Shown: in pieces, positions 55,416-64,000 of the stretch
Numbering within the stretch: position 1 is the stretch's first letter
How the letters are laid out: the number at the start of each line of letters is the position of its first letter
Source: Misgurnus anguillicaudatus
Lineage: Eukaryota > Chordata > Actinopteri > Cypriniformes > Cobitidae
Direction of reading: 5' to 3'
DNA: 64,000 nt
Assembly (NCBI RefSeq): GCF_027580225.2
Contig: NC_073355.2
Coordinates: 23,773,501-23,837,500, forward strand
Notes under the pieces: generated by a model
Told to the model about the DNA's origin: nothing
The model's input: the letters and a program-made list of their open reading frames with translations, nothing else
Database searches by the model: none
Translations under genes and position numbers: made by a program

Positions 55416-56523
55416 AATCTTAAATAAAACTGAAACGCCCTGAAATCTAAACTAGTTTAGAGATTACACTCAAAGCTGCTCAAAGTGTTTAAAAGCAGGC
55501 GACTTCTCATTTGGGTTCTTTCAGTGTTGCATTTATTTCTCTGCGTGTCGCATAAAGTCACCACCTCACCTTTTGTGGTGTGTGACCAAAATGAGTAAAC
55601 CATCGTGCTCTTTTTAAACACCAACCTATTTACACTAGTTTCACAATAGTAACAGAGTAATTTAAGCAAATGAGATTATTAGAAAAAATATTTTCAATAT
55701 ATTAAATAACTACAGTTTAATTCCACAAACTGATGTGTCTCAAATAGTTTTTCTTCTGTGGGGATTCACTGTACATCTAACTGTGAAAATGATCTGAATT
55801 GATAATGTCAGGGTTGGTTCAGGAAATGGGATATTTGCATATAGTCATGAATTGACCAAACTCTTTAAATCGAAAAAAGTTGAAGTTTATGTTAAGGGTG
55901 GTTATAGAGATATGCTATATAGTACAGTAAATCATTGTCTTAGAATGACAGCAATTATATGAAGCTGCTTGTAAGGTCAATGTGTATGTGCTTGTGAGTA
56001 TTAATTCAAAGAATAATACAGGTAAATGCTCCAGTAATGTGGAACACATAATTTATTGTATGATTTACCGCAAGAATAATCACAACATTGTATTTACATT
56101 TCAGTATAATGCTATTGCTTTCACTGGATCGTGGTTACAATAAAGATTTGATAAGAAACAGTTAATAAGTTTTACTCAAGTGTTTTACAAGGCAAGAATT
56201 TTCAGACTGAAGACACAGATCACTGTGCCATAAACATTCGTAATACACTTTTCACTGTTTGTACATCTGACTTCCCAATTAACAGTTTGTATTATCAAAT
56301 ACAAATTTAACGTAACCCACACAGCAAAGCGTTTTCATACACACAGGTCTGGAGTAATGAAAGACTGGAGGTGGAGTTGATGCAAAGCTCTTCTACACAG
56401 TACTTTTAATGCAAAACTGTCTGGTATATTTCTGATAAGCAGCAAAGTGTCTTTGAAGTGTGTCTCTGTATTTACTGACTCTGAACAGTGCATGTAGATA
56501 TGACAAAGAAGAATCAAGCAATA
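55416..56523. other. divergent interval between IFITM-like 2 and V20
   Basis: No gene. About 1.1 kb, with partial similarity to 53255-54120 near the IFITM-like start (CTCAAAG, GTCACCACCTCACCTTTTGTGG) and octamer-like ATGCAAAG/ATGCAAAA motifs near 56380 and 56410. Confidence 0.5.
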
Positions 56524-56973
56524 ATGACAACTATCATTTATTTACTCTTGATGATATTATGTTCAAAAGGTCATTAAAATATTTCTAATATAATGTAAAG
56601 TCATTTTGTTACTTTTTAAACAATGATATTATCATAATATTATTTTTATAATATTTTATTTTTACAGATGTTCATTGTCAAACCTTCACTCAGCCTCAAG
56701 ATGTGTTGAAAAAACCTGGCGAATCCTTCAGACTGATCTGCACCGCTTCTGGATTTACATTCAGCAGCTACTGGGCAGCTGTGGTTAGACAGGCTCCTGG
56801 TAAAGGACTGGAATGGGTTGCAACTATTAGCACATCCAGTTCTCATATCTACTATTCCCAGTCAGTTCAGGGAAGATTCACAGTGTCCAGAGACGACTCC
56901 AGCAGTCAAGTGTATCTACAGATGAACAGTCTAAAGACTGAAGACACAGCTGTGTATTACTGTCCCAGAGTGC
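56524..56973 (+). CDS. V20: IGHV family E, intact frame, weak donor, CPR motif
   Basis: Leader exon 56524-56569 ([15 protein letters not shown]); donor GTCATT, weak past the GT; acceptor TTTACAG; V exon 56668-56973. [21 protein letters not shown], nearly the same as V19; AAVVRQ (Val41); CDR2 [15 protein letters not shown], with Pro in place of Ala after Cys104. The frame is open and the RSS perfect. Function is possible but doubtful because of the donor and the Pro. It is divergently paired with IFITM-like 2. Confidence 0.88.
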
Positions 56974-57012
56974 CACAGTGAATGAGTTTAAGGTCAAAGC
57001 AATACAAAAACC
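56974..57012 (+). other. 23-RSS of V20, full consensus
   Basis: CACAGTG, 23-bp spacer, ACAAAAACC. Confidence 0.95.
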
Positions 57013-57936
57013 ACTTCCTCATTTCAGAATAATAATGCTAGTATTAATAATAATACTATTTATATAATAAAAGTACAATAAAATTATTGGAAAACAAACT
57101 ATATTTAATCTTTCACTTTTTGACTATACAGCTTTGTTTTTAATAACATTTTTCGTAGTCACTATGAGCTAAACATTTCAATGCTTGATCTTCATTCTCC
57201 ATATACTGCTATTTCCATGAGGTGTCACTCTTGTCAAATAGATGAAATTTTGGCTCTTTGAAGAGTCTCTGTGAATTAATTTTAACTTTCTTGAGCAAAA
57301 TGTTTACAGTTCATAGTGACTTTCCACTCTGCGTACTTAAATAAAATGTTTATCCATCTTTTGACACTTTGTGTCTGTTCTCAGATCAGCTTATAAAATA
57401 TGCTCTTATTTTTACGCTTAATTTAGCTTCTGTCATTTACACGTCAATGTTTGTGTTTCTGGATGCCTTTGGTAAAATACCAGAATTTGAAAGATCAAAT
57501 AGGTGCTGTTTATCTCAATGCCATTAATGCAGAACAGACATTATTTGTGTATTTTTAAAATAATTATTTGTTTCTACACTGTGAAAAAGGCTGGTGACCT
57601 GATAAATTAATGCTGAAATCTACAATGCTGTCTTTTTACGTTGTGCTCTGCTTTGTTCTTTTTATAAATTAGTGAGGAGGCACATAAATGAAGATGACAA
57701 ACCCCTTTGTTGTCATTTTATATGAAGCCATATTTTACACAGAAATGGCTTTCTATCTGCATCTGAGTACTGAAAGATGTTATGCTTGGCTTTGTTTTTA
57801 AGACAATTAGTTTATGCAGATGGGAGGAGAGTTTAATGCAAAACTGTGATGTATTTTCTTCATAAGCCACACAAGTCACACGTGTGTGTTTGCGCATACT
57901 GACTTGTGGTTACTGTAGAAGGTTCAACAGTCAACA
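57013..57936. other. spacer V20-V21
   Basis: No gene. The whole interval has a counterpart after V25 (62757-63410), which is part of the evidence for duplication here. ATGCAAAA lies at 57835-57842, about 95 bp before V21. Confidence 0.55.
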
Positions 57937-58421
57937 ATGACAGCAATAATAAAGGCATTCTTGCTAACATTACTTTTACATGGTCAGTAAACATGTCATT
58001 TGCTGATCAGGATGCTTTTTGGAATATTTGCTTTGCTTTAGGAACTTCAGTTTTTTAATTTAATTCTGTTTATCTTGTTCCACAGAGATTGATTGTCAAA
58101 CCTTCACTCAGTCTCAAGCTGTGGTTAAAAGACCTGATGAATCTTTTAAACTGATCTGCACAGCCTCAGGATTTACATTCAGCAGCTACACCCCTTCTGG
58201 ATTTACATTCAGTAGTTCTGCTGTAGCTGTGGTTAGACAGGCTCCTGGTAAAGGACTGGAGTGGATTGCATTCATCGAAACAGCCAGTTCTCCAATCTAC
58301 TATTCCCAGTCAGTTCAGGGAAGATTCACAGTGACCAGAGACGACTCCAGCAGTCAACTGTATCTACAGATGAACAGACTAAAAACAGAAGACACAGCTG
58401 TGTATTACTGTGCCAGAGCGT
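57937..58421 (+). CDS. V21: IGHV family E with duplicated CDR1 block
   Basis: Leader exon 57937-57982 ([15 protein letters not shown]); donor GTCAGT; acceptor CCACAG; V exon 58086-58421, 30 bp longer than V19. [21 protein letters not shown], Cys23, then [10 protein letters not shown] directly followed by [10 protein letters not shown]: a 10-residue in-frame tandem duplication across the end of framework 1 and CDR1. Framework 2 is [15 protein letters not shown] (Val41), CDR2 [10 protein letters not shown], framework 3 [15 protein letters not shown]. Frame, splice sites and RSS are intact. Confidence 0.93.
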
Positions 58422-58460
58422 CACAGTGAATCAGTCCAATGTCAGTATAATACAAAAACA
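58422..58460 (+). other. 23-RSS of V21
   Basis: CACAGTG, 23-bp spacer, ACAAAAACA. Confidence 0.92.
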
Positions 58461-59086
58461 GTTCCCCGTTTATGTACAGTATGATGCAGATACTGCAAAA
58501 CTACTATAACTTATAAATTATTGGCATAAATTGAAAATTAAAATCCCATTTATTTCATTACAGATTAAATTTTTTATGTATGCTTGTTAAAAATGTTTCC
58601 TATCAGTATCATGGTCACTACCAGTTACAATGCCATAATTTATATACTGTACAGTGGGTGCTCAGATTATACTGTAATTTTCCCATAGGGTTGCCCTCTT
58701 GTTAGTCAAACCACACTGGCTGTCAAAATAGTTAAGTCTAATAAAACATCACACAACAAAAGTGTCACCAGATTTATAAGACTTTATTTAAAATTTGTCT
58801 CAATCTACTTTAAAGCCAGTAAAATTAATAAATGCAGTGAATATAGAAACTTAACTGCACAAGGCAACACTAAATACAAATATACAAATAAAATATTTTG
58901 TAAATATGTCAATCAGAGACTGCATGACCTATGATAATCTGGTTTTATTAATACTATGTCTTCTTTAATAATCCTCCATTTAAAAATGTCCTCTTCTTTG
59001 CTAACAATAATCAATAAAATAATCAAGTAAATGTAAAGAGCTAAAGTACTTGTGAGTAGACTAACTGTGTCTTGTGCCTGTACTGT
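58461..59086. other. spacer V21-V22
   Basis: No gene recognised; A/T rich. Confidence 0.5.
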
Positions 59087-59094
59087 ATGCAAAT
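59087..59094 (+). promoter_or_regulatory. octamer ATGCAAAT of V22
   Basis: Perfect octamer 73 bp before the V22 ATG. Confidence 0.85.
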
Positions 59095-59159
59095 TCTCCA
59101 CCTGCTCTTTATACAAAAGCAAAGTCTATGGGTCAGTAAGAGAAAGACAAACTGCAAAC

Positions 59160-59595
59160 ATGATCTTCTCATCGGCTCTACTACTGCTGGCAGCAGCTGT
59201 TTCCAGTGAGCTTCAATCATGCTTTTAACATAAGATTAATTTCATAACTGTTAACAGAGATTATTATTAATAACACATTCATTCATTGTTTTTCTCAGGT
59301 GGGGTTCTCTGTGTTGAGCTCACTCAACCTCCAGCTATGATTGTTAAACCTCAAGAATCTTTCTCCATCTCCTGCACGATAACAGAATCAAGCTACTGCA
59401 TTCACTGGATAAGACAACCAGCTGGAAAAGCACTGGAGTGGCTTGGATGGATCTGTAATGGTGGTGACATTAAAATTAAAGATTCAGTTAAAAACAAGAT
59501 CAGTTTTACACAGGACACTTCAAAAAACACAGTGTTTTTACAAGGAAGAAATTTTCAGCCTGAGGACACAGCTGTGTATTACTGTGCACGAAACA
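59160..59595 (+). CDS. V22: IGHV family F, intact frame, unusual RSS
   Basis: Leader exon 59160-59205 (MIFSSALLLLAAAVS); donor GTGAGC; acceptor CTCAG; V exon 59299-59595. GVLCVELTQPPAMIVKPQESF, Cys23 in SISCTITE, a short CDR1 ESSYCIH, Trp41 (HWIRQ), framework 2 GKALEWLG, CDR2 WICNGGDIKI, framework 3 KISFTQDTSKNTVFLQG, YYCARN. Cysteines in CDR1 and CDR2 as in family A. The frame runs on to 59774 by chance. Function depends on the weak RSS. Confidence 0.9.
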
Positions 59596-59634
59596 CACAG
59601 TGCCACAAACACACACAGAACCCATACATTAATC
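59596..59634 (+). other. RSS of V22 with weak nonamer
   Basis: Consensus heptamer CACAGTG. At 23-bp spacing the nonamer is ACATTAATC (6 of 9). At 12-bp spacing ACAGAACCC (59615-59623) matches 7 of 9. Confidence 0.6.
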
Positions 59635-60054
59635 TCTCTGTTACACAAGCAGACTTTCTGTTATCGAAAAACACATTTGTTGACATAATAAAAGACATGC
59701 ATTTTTTACTATTAAACTATTTTAAAACATACCGTATCTATAAATATAAGCCTAGATGTTTCATTGCATTGTAAAAATGGCATTGAATAGTTTTTGTTAT
59801 TCTTGTAGACTTTATAAATCAATAAACTATAAGTTTGAAAGGTTTATGGTTTATGATCTGGGGTGAACATTATACAAGGTGGATGATTTTTAGACACCAA
59901 AAGAGGGCTCCCTTTCTCTTTGAGAAGAACCAGTTATGTTGAACACACCCACATGAGCAAATGCATCCTCAATGCAAAACTCACTTCACTCTTCTATAAA
60001 AATGACTGATAAATGATTGTTTAATCTAGTTTAGATAAGAGAAAGGGAGAAGCC
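59635..60054. other. spacer V22-V23
   Basis: No gene. ATGCAAAA occurs near 59970, before V23. Confidence 0.5.
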
Positions 60055-60549
60055 ATGTTATTCATAAAGATTTTTCTGCTTTCGGTAACTGTAAACTGTG
60101 AGTGTATTTATATTATTTGCATATTTAAAAATCACTGGAGTTTGGGTTTGTTATTATATTGAAATTATAATGTTATGTAACATATAATCATGCTGATGTA
60201 AATGTGGTGAATTAGATAAAGCAATGATATTTTATGTCTCTGTGTTTAGGTATTTACTCTCAGGTGCTCACACAATCTGAACAGTCAGTAGTTGTGTCTC
60301 CAGGCGGATCACATATACTGACCTGTGCCTGCAGTGGATTCAGTGTGAGTGGCACTAACATGTTCTGGATCCGTCAGGCACCTGGGAAAAGACTTGAATT
60401 GATCATTTATTACTATTCAGATACAGATAAGAGCTCAGCTCAGACAGTTCAGGGCAGATTCACTGCATCTAAAGACAGCTTGAATTTCTATCTGCATATG
60501 AGTCAACTGAAGACAGAAGACACATCAGTTTATTATTGTGCAAGAGACT
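60055..60549 (+). CDS. V23: IGHV family G, intact
   Basis: Leader exon 60055-60097 (MLFIKIFLLSVTVN); donor GTGAGT; acceptor TTTAG; V exon 60250-60549. CIYSQVLTQSEQSVVVSPGGSH; Cys23 in LTCACSGFSVSG, with a second cysteine two residues later; Trp41 (FWIRQ); framework 2 KRLELII (Leu in place of the Trp of LEW); CDR2 YYSDTDKSS; QGRFTASKDS; YYCARD. Only member of its family in the window. No stop or splice defect. Confidence 0.93.
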
Positions 60550-60588
60550 CACAGTGAAAACTTTAATACAGACAGCTGTTCCAAAACC
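60550..60588 (+). other. 23-RSS of V23
   Basis: CACAGTG, 23-bp spacer, TCCAAAACC (two mismatches). Confidence 0.85.
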
Positions 60589-61317
60589 ATCAACAACAAG
60601 AAGGAGTTTCCTTAGATGGGTCAGCTGTTTAGATGCTGAAAAGAGATCAATGGCACGTAATGTGAGGACATACATGTATATAAGGCTTTGAACATGCAAG
60701 GAAATGCAATAAACATGCCATTACTGTATGTAAATATCAGATCCATTATTTGTTGCTCTTTATAACCTTCTTTATATTATACAATCAAGAAATGGACTGA
60801 GTTCTCTTCTTTCTAACAGAAGTCTGTTACATATTTGTAATTTTATTATACCGTATATACTAAATTAGGGCTTCATCACAGTCATGTTCATTTATTTGAT
60901 TAAACAATGCAATTATTTGATTTGTTAGTATGGCAAAGTTAAGGATAAGGACAACGATTATTATAGACAAACAGAAATTCTGATCTTTTGCAGTTTTTAA
61001 GTTTTGAAAGCTCATACAAAATAATAAAATTTATATCTCCTTACCAATTGCACAATCCACAAGTGAGCATCCAAGTTGTTACCCAATATTTCAATATAAA
61101 TGCTGGATTATAACAATTCATTTTCCTTCAAATTCTTATCACCTGTAATGTATCGCTGCACAAATCAACATCTCCACAATAATTAAGGCTAGCAACATAG
61201 AACATAATATCTTGGTATTTACAATAATGTGGTTGCTCAAAGTATGTTTTGAGTTTTAAGGCCTAGCATATAATCTACACATCTACATAACTGGTTTAAA
61301 CATTTTTTATTTTGCAG
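60589..61317. other. spacer V23-V24
   Basis: No gene. I looked for a leader exon for V24 here and found none convincing. Confidence 0.5.
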
Positions 61318-61586
61318 ATTGTTGGTGTCAGTCATTGATTCAGTCAGAATCTGTGATCATTGAATCTGGAAAATCACACACATTGACCTGTACAGCCTCT
61401 GGGTTAGACTTTGATGACTACTGGTTGGGCTGGAACAGACAAACATCAGGAAAAGGGCTGGAATGGGTTGCAGTAATCAGCAGCTCCCAGACTAAATATT
61501 ACTCCAGTGCTGTTAAAGGAAGGTTCACCATCTCCAGAGACAACAGTAAGAAGAAGGTGTATCTGCATATGATCAGTTTAAAGACC
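61318..61586 (+). pseudogene. V24: IGHV family H, lacks leader and Cys104
   Basis: V exon from acceptor [27 protein letters not shown], Cys23 in LTCTASG, CDR1 LDFDDYW, Trp41 (GWNRQ, Asn for Val/Ile), [35 protein letters not shown]. The next bases are the heptamer, so about 33-36 bp coding [10 protein letters not shown] are deleted and Cys104 is absent. No leader exon is seen upstream. The long reading frame continues past the RSS only by chance. Confidence 0.88.
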
Positions 61587-61625
61587 CACAGTGACAAAAG
61601 AGACTGCAGTGTTGTGCAAAAGCAA
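61587..61625 (+). other. RSS of V24
   Basis: CACAGTG heptamer abutting the truncated framework 3. The nonamer at 23-bp spacing is CAAAAGCAA (weak); at 22 bp it is GCAAAAGCA. Confidence 0.6.
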
Positions 61626-62236
61626 TGCATGATCAACACACAATATAAAGAAACTCACTGAAAAGGTGAAAATGATATTATGAAGCCTCAAAGGAATATC
61701 CTTTTATGTGCAATGTACCAAAAATGTAGCCTATAAACTTGTGAAAAGTCAATAAGTCACATCTGTGGCTTAAGTCTAAAATGACCATCTCTATGCCTGT
61801 AACCATCAATATATATCTTCATTACATTTTAAAGTCAAAAGGCCCTAGTTTAACCATAAAAATATTGGTACCCTAACATAAAACGTACAGAAAAACAATT
61901 GCATCGTGCCTGGCGTCACATGATGATGTGATGAATAATGTGCTTGATGTTTAAAACATTGTATTTTATGTTGTGCTCTGCTATATTTTAAATAAGTAAG
62001 AAGGCAACAATGTTTACATAAATGCAGATGATTATCACTGTATGTGAAGCCATATTTTCCACAGATATGTTTCTATTTGTGTCTGAGTAATGAAAGTGAC
62101 GCCTCACTTGCTGTGTGTTTATAAAAGACAAATAGCTCATGCAGATGGGAGGAGAAATAAATGCAAAACCAGGATGTATTTACTTCATAAGCCACAAAAG
62201 ATGTTGATTTGTGTTTGCACTTACTGACTATCAACA
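61626..62236. other. spacer V24-V25
   Basis: No gene. From about 61960 it matches the V21 upstream region (GTTGTGCTCTGC, GAAGCCATATTTT, CAGATGGGAGGAG); ATGCAAAA is near 62160. Confidence 0.55.
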
Positions 62237-62717
62237 ATGACAGCAATAATAAAGGCATTCTTGCTAACATTACTTTTACATGGTCAGTGAGAATTTGTTA
62301 AGCAATGCTTCGCATTTATTTATATTTGCTTTGAAAATGCAATATTTTAATGTGTTTATCTGTTTATATTTATTTTAATTATGTTTTAATTCTTATTATC
62401 TTTTCAAACAGAGATTGATTGTCAAACCTTCACTCAGTCTCCAGCTGTGGTTAAAAGACCTGATGAATCTTTTAAACTGATCTGCACCGCTTCTGGATTT
62501 ACATTCAGCAGCTACTATGTAGCTGTAGTTAGACAGGCTCCCGGTAAAGGACTGGAATGGGTTGCATACATCGGTACATCCAGCTCTCCAATCTCCTATT
62601 CCCAGTCATTTCAGGGAAGATTTACAGTGTCCAGAGACGACTCCAGCAGTCAACTGTATCTACAGATGAACAGTCTAAAGACTGAAGACACAGCTGTGTA
62701 TTACTGTGCCAGGGACT
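62237..62717 (+). CDS. V25: IGHV family E, intact, mosaic of V21-like 5' and V20-like 3'
   Basis: Leader exon 62237-62282, same as V21 ([15 protein letters not shown]); donor GTCAGT; acceptor AAACAG; V exon 62412-62717. The 5' half is V21-like ([23 protein letters not shown]); the 3' half is V19/V20-like ([20 protein letters not shown]). CDR1 SSYYVA has no duplication, framework 2 VVRQ (Val41), CDR2 [16 protein letters not shown]. No lesion seen. Confidence 0.93.
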
Positions 62718-62756
62718 CACTGTGAATGAGTTTAAGGTCAAAGCAATACAAAAACC
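62718..62756 (+). other. 23-RSS of V25
   Basis: Heptamer CACTGTG (one change), 23-bp spacer with the AATGAGTTTAAGGTC spacer of V19 and V20, nonamer ACAAAAACC. Confidence 0.9.
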
Positions 62757-63494
62757 ACTTCCTCATTTCAGAATAATAATGCTGAAATATTATTTGAGTA
62801 ATAAAAGTTTTTGTACAATAAAATTATTGGAAAACAAACTATATTTAATCTTTCACTTTTGGACTTCACAGCTTGTGTCGGTTTTTAATTAAACCTTTAT
62901 AATCACAATGAGCTAAACATTTTTAATGGTTGATCTTCATTCTCCATATACTGCTATATTTCCATGAGGTGGCACTCTTGTCAAATAGATGAAATTTTGG
63001 CTTTCTGACGAGTCTCTGCAAATTAATTCTAACTTTCTTAAGTAAAATTGTTTACAGTGCACAGTGACTTTTCACTCTGCATTTTTAAATAAAATGTCTA
63101 TCCATCTTTAGACACTTTGAGCCGGTTCTCAGATAAAATATGCTCTTATTTTTACACATAATTTAGCTTCTGTTACTACAAGTTAATGTTTGTGATTCTG
63201 GATGCCTTTGGTAAAATAAAATACCTTAATTTGAAAGATCGAATAGGTGCTGTTTATCTCAAGGTCATTAATACATCACAGGCTTTATTTGTGTATTTTT
63301 CAAATAATTATTTGTTTCTGCACAGTGATCTGTAAATGATTCATAACAAACAATGGTCTTCTTTTTGTTCTTTAAAAGATGTCAAAGATAAACAAAGAGA
63401 AAATAATTTCTTGATGGTTTCTCTGCGAGAAAAAAAGGCTGCATTATTGACCACTATGGGACATTTTAATTAGCTAATATAAAACTATGCAACT
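62757..63494. other. spacer V25-V26
   Basis: No gene. Its first 650 bp is a copy of the V20 3' flank (57013-57640). Confidence 0.55.
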
Positions 63495-63502
63495 ATGCAA
63501 AT
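63495..63502 (+). promoter_or_regulatory. octamer ATGCAAAT of V26
   Basis: Perfect octamer 120 bp before the V26 ATG, preceded by an ATGCAACT near-copy. Confidence 0.8.
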
Positions 63503-63614
63503 GTCCTTCATTCTGTCATGTAAATTGAGGCACAAAGCTATAATAAAGAGGTCTTAACACAACAGTATACTGTTCAGAGTCACAGGACCCACTGGAGAGA
63601 CTACTATAAGGATC

Positions 63615-64000
63615 ATGTATATTATTGTGTTACTGCTCATATTAGCTATTGCACCCAGTGAGTATATAAACACACACGTCTGTATATATATTGTATAATC
63701 AATGATACTGCAGTTCCACTTAACATAAACAGGGTTTTGAAGCAACAATGTAATGACAAGTTTTTATTTATTGTAGGTGCTAATTGTATTGAGTTGAACC
63801 AGCCTGCTGGCATGGTGGTAAAGCCTGGGGAATCATTTTCTATCTCCTGTAAGATAACTGGATATTCTGCATCAGGTGGCTGTACCAACTGGATTCGACA
63901 TTCAACTGGAAAAGCATTGGAATGGATTGGCTGGTTCTGTAGCTCTGGCGATACAGGCACCAGTGACTCAATGAAGAATAAAATCAGTTTCACTGCTGAT
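63615..64000 (+). CDS. V26: IGHV family F, cut by window end
   Basis: Leader exon 63615-63657 (MYIIVLLLILAIAP); donor GTGAGT; acceptor TGTAG; V exon from 63777. ANCIELNQPAGMVVKPGESF, Cys23 in SISCKITG, CDR1 SASGGCTN, Trp41 (NWIRH, His for Gln), GKALEWIG, CDR2 WFCSSGDTG, framework 3 begins KISFTAD at the edge. The CDR1/CDR2 cysteine pair is kept. No lesion in the visible part; the RSS is outside the window. Confidence 0.92.

Noticed and set aside
1..64000. IGHD, IGHJ or constant-region exons
   Set aside because: No WGxG J motif with a 23-RSS, no short D flanked by two RSSs, and no C-domain exon was seen.
1..64000. Light-chain or T-cell receptor identity of the V segments
   Set aside because: Framework 2 ([25 protein letters not shown]) and the 23-spacer RSS fit heavy-chain V genes, not light-chain or TCR V genes.
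1..64000. CRISPR arrays, tRNA or rRNA genes
   Set aside because: No regularly spaced direct repeats with unique spacers, no cloverleaf or rRNA sequence noticed; the genome is vertebrate.

Overview
This window is a stretch of the immunoglobulin heavy-chain variable (IGHV) region of a bony fish, most likely a cyprinid. The evidence is 26 V segments or V remnants, all reading on the + strand. Complete ones have a short leader exon, a leader intron of about 65-175 bp, a V exon ending in a YYCAR-type motif, and a 23-spacer recombination signal (RSS). The interspersed DNA is teleost-like: hAT, Tc1 and TTAA-site elements, an L2/CR1-like LINE and Ty3/Gypsy elements. I saw no D, J or constant exons; by orientation they should lie beyond base 64000. 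Family letters A-H and numbers V01-V26 are local labels.

Layout. 1-5.4 kb: the left edge cuts a minus-strand Ty3/Gypsy element whose gag-pol frame is open for 1166 codons, followed by a hAT end that has destroyed V01. 5.4-50 kb: eight repeats of an A-B pair, two V families about 1-1.7 kb apart, with one C and one D segment after the fifth pair. The blocks at 7-11.3 kb and 23.1-27.4 kb are copies of one duplicated spacer, each holding the same defective LINE and an orphan D-type leader exon. This suggests an ancestral order A-B-C-D. The copies differ by clean insertions: a hAT element (7.6-9.3 kb), a very young chromodomain Gypsy element (11.3-16.4 kb), a 2.2-kb LTR-like element (20.9-23.1 kb) and a TTAA-flanked element (25.4-27.2 kb). 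50-57 kb: two CD225/IFITM-like two-exon genes on the minus strand, each followed by a divergently oriented E-family V, so the IFITM-V cassette itself looks duplicated. 57-64 kb: a mixed set of E, F, G and H segments; the last is cut by the window end.

Function. Leader and V exon splice together and encode the signal peptide and the V domain through Cys104. The RSS lets RAG join the segment to downstream D-J segments. All eight B segments look intact. Four of eight A segments are damaged (V01 transposon, V03 splice donor, V07 splice acceptor, V15 frameshift and lost nonamer), and a fifth (V13) has lost its leader intron precisely. D (V12) and H (V24) are pseudogenes.

The observations most worth following are the IFITM-IGHV cassette, the intronless V13, paired extra cysteines in CDR1 and CDR2 of families A and F, replacement of the core Trp41 in family E and half of family A, the 10-residue CDR1 duplication in V21, the self-priming signature of the young Gypsy element, and a 75-bp repeat array carrying splice-site consensus. 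Species and expression cannot be decided from sequence alone.
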